DNA of 7,295 bases, taken from Tissierellales bacterium. GTDB taxonomy: Bacteria; Bacillota_A; Clostridia; Tissierellales; JASKZW01. The notes below the pieces were generated by a model that searched no databases, was not told the DNA's origin, and saw only the letters and a list, made by a program, of their open reading frames with translations. The position numbers were made by a program, and so were the translations under genes. The DNA lies in the NCBI GenBank assembly GCA_030147425.1, contig JASKZW010000132.1, forward strand, positions 1 to 7,295, written 5' to 3'. How positions within the stretch are numbered: the first letter of the stretch is position 1; every line of letters starts with the position of its first letter. Shown here one piece after another: positions 6,896-7,295 of the stretch.

Positions 6896-6926
6896 AAAAA
6901 GGTCTAGTTGTAACTAGGCCTTTTTT
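6896..6926 (+). terminator. Intrinsic terminator of the peptide importer operon
   Basis: The arms at 6896-6909 and 6912-6925 pair over 14 positions with one T-G wobble; the G/C-containing core is GGTCTAGT against ACTAGGCC. In RNA the loop would be about four bases. The 3' arm ends in a run of six T's (6921-6926). It begins 11 nt after the oppF stop. The A-run opposite the T-run may also allow weaker termination of leftward transcripts. Confidence 0.92.
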
Positions 6927-6976
6927 GTTATAAAAAAATTTAAACTTCTAATTTTTTTAATTTTATCTATCATATA

Positions 6977-6985
6977 TGGTATAAT
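6977..6985 (+). promoter_or_regulatory. Extended -10 promoter for the downstream hydrolase gene
   Basis: TGGTATAAT matches the extended -10 consensus TGNTATAAT exactly. The best -35 at 17-nt spacing is the weak TTAATT (6957-6962), as expected for an extended -10 promoter. Transcription would start around 6992, leaving a leader of about 107 nt before the ATG at 7099. I see no recognisable riboswitch, T-box or strong hairpin in that leader. A second TATAAT at 6992-6997 has no usable -35. Confidence 0.6.
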
Positions 6986-7098
6986 TGAACATATAATCAA
7001 TAAAAGAATAGAATAAGGAAGTATTTGTCAGCTTAGGATAAATTAGCCAAAAACAAGACCTATAATCACTTATATATTTTGGATAAGGAGGATATTTT

Positions 7099-7295
7099 AT
7101 GAGTAAAAGGCATATAAGATCTGATTTTATTAATGAGGAAGAGTTATTAATAGAAGGAATACCTACATTGCTTATAGAACCTAAGGATGGGCATAGGCCT
7201 ATGGGTACAGTTATTATATACCATGGTTGGAGTTCATGTAAGGCTTATCAAAGAATAAGGGCCTATGTTTTAGCAGGCTTTGGTTACAGGGTTTT
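7099..7295 (+). CDS. Alpha/beta-hydrolase family protein, N-terminal fragment
   Basis: The gene runs off the right edge; 65 complete codons are visible. Translation begins MSKRHIRSDFINEEELLIEG and continues to a hydrophobic strand, GTVIIYHGW (residues 38-46). It is followed by a short loop, a helix (about AYQRIRAYVLAGFG) and the start of the next strand (YRV). A hydrophobic strand ending in His-Gly, then a helix and a Gly-Tyr-Arg-Val turn, is characteristic of alpha/beta-hydrolase or dienelactone/S9-like esterases, where His-Gly forms part of the oxyanion hole. The nucleophile and the rest of the catalytic triad lie outside the window, so substrate and activity cannot be assigned. AAGGAGG (7085-7091) is 7 nt before the ATG. 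The gene has its own promoter and follows the operon terminator, so it is a separate transcription unit. Confidence 0.8.
   Translation, partial: MSKRHIRSDFINEEELLIEGIPTLLIEPKDGHRPMGTVIIYHGWSSCKAYQRIRAYVLAGFGYRV

Overview
The window is AT-rich (about one third G+C by eye, not counted). Its Shine-Dalgarno sites are strong AAGGAGG-type, it carries a Firmicutes-style lipoprotein, and its codons are A/T-ending. Together these suggest a low-GC Gram-positive anaerobe of the Clostridia. A peptide- or amino-acid-fermenting member would fit the gene content, but the genus cannot be fixed from this sequence.

Layout. Positions 29-1141 (minus strand) hold a complete alanine dehydrogenase gene, ald. Positions 1142-1381 are a divergent intergenic region with a promoter facing each way and three dyad-symmetric segments that could be operators. 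Positions 1382-6885 (plus strand) hold a complete five-gene oligopeptide/dipeptide ABC importer operon: substrate-binding lipoprotein, two permeases and two ATPases, in the order A-B-C-D-F. A perfect 17-bp hairpin lies between the binding-protein gene and the first permease gene. The remaining junctions are tight (3 nt, 20 nt and a 17-nt overlap). The operon ends at a strong intrinsic terminator at 6896-6926. Positions 6927-7098 hold an extended -10 promoter and a leader of about 107 nt. The 5' end of an alpha/beta-hydrolase-like gene runs from 7099 off the right edge.

How the genes work together. The lipoprotein captures peptides at the outer face of the membrane. OppB and OppC form the channel, and OppD and OppF hydrolyse ATP to drive import. 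Cytoplasmic peptidases, not seen here, would release amino acids. Ald could deaminate the alanine to pyruvate, ammonia and NADH. The divergent ald/opp arrangement fits coordinated use of peptides, but co-regulation is inference.

Overall this is ordinary core metabolism and transport, and I see no previously undescribed system. The points worth a second look are small-scale: the intercistronic hairpin, a four-codon reading frame overlapping the oppC start, the dyads in the divergent promoter region, the oppF start choice, and the cysteine clusters in both ATPases.
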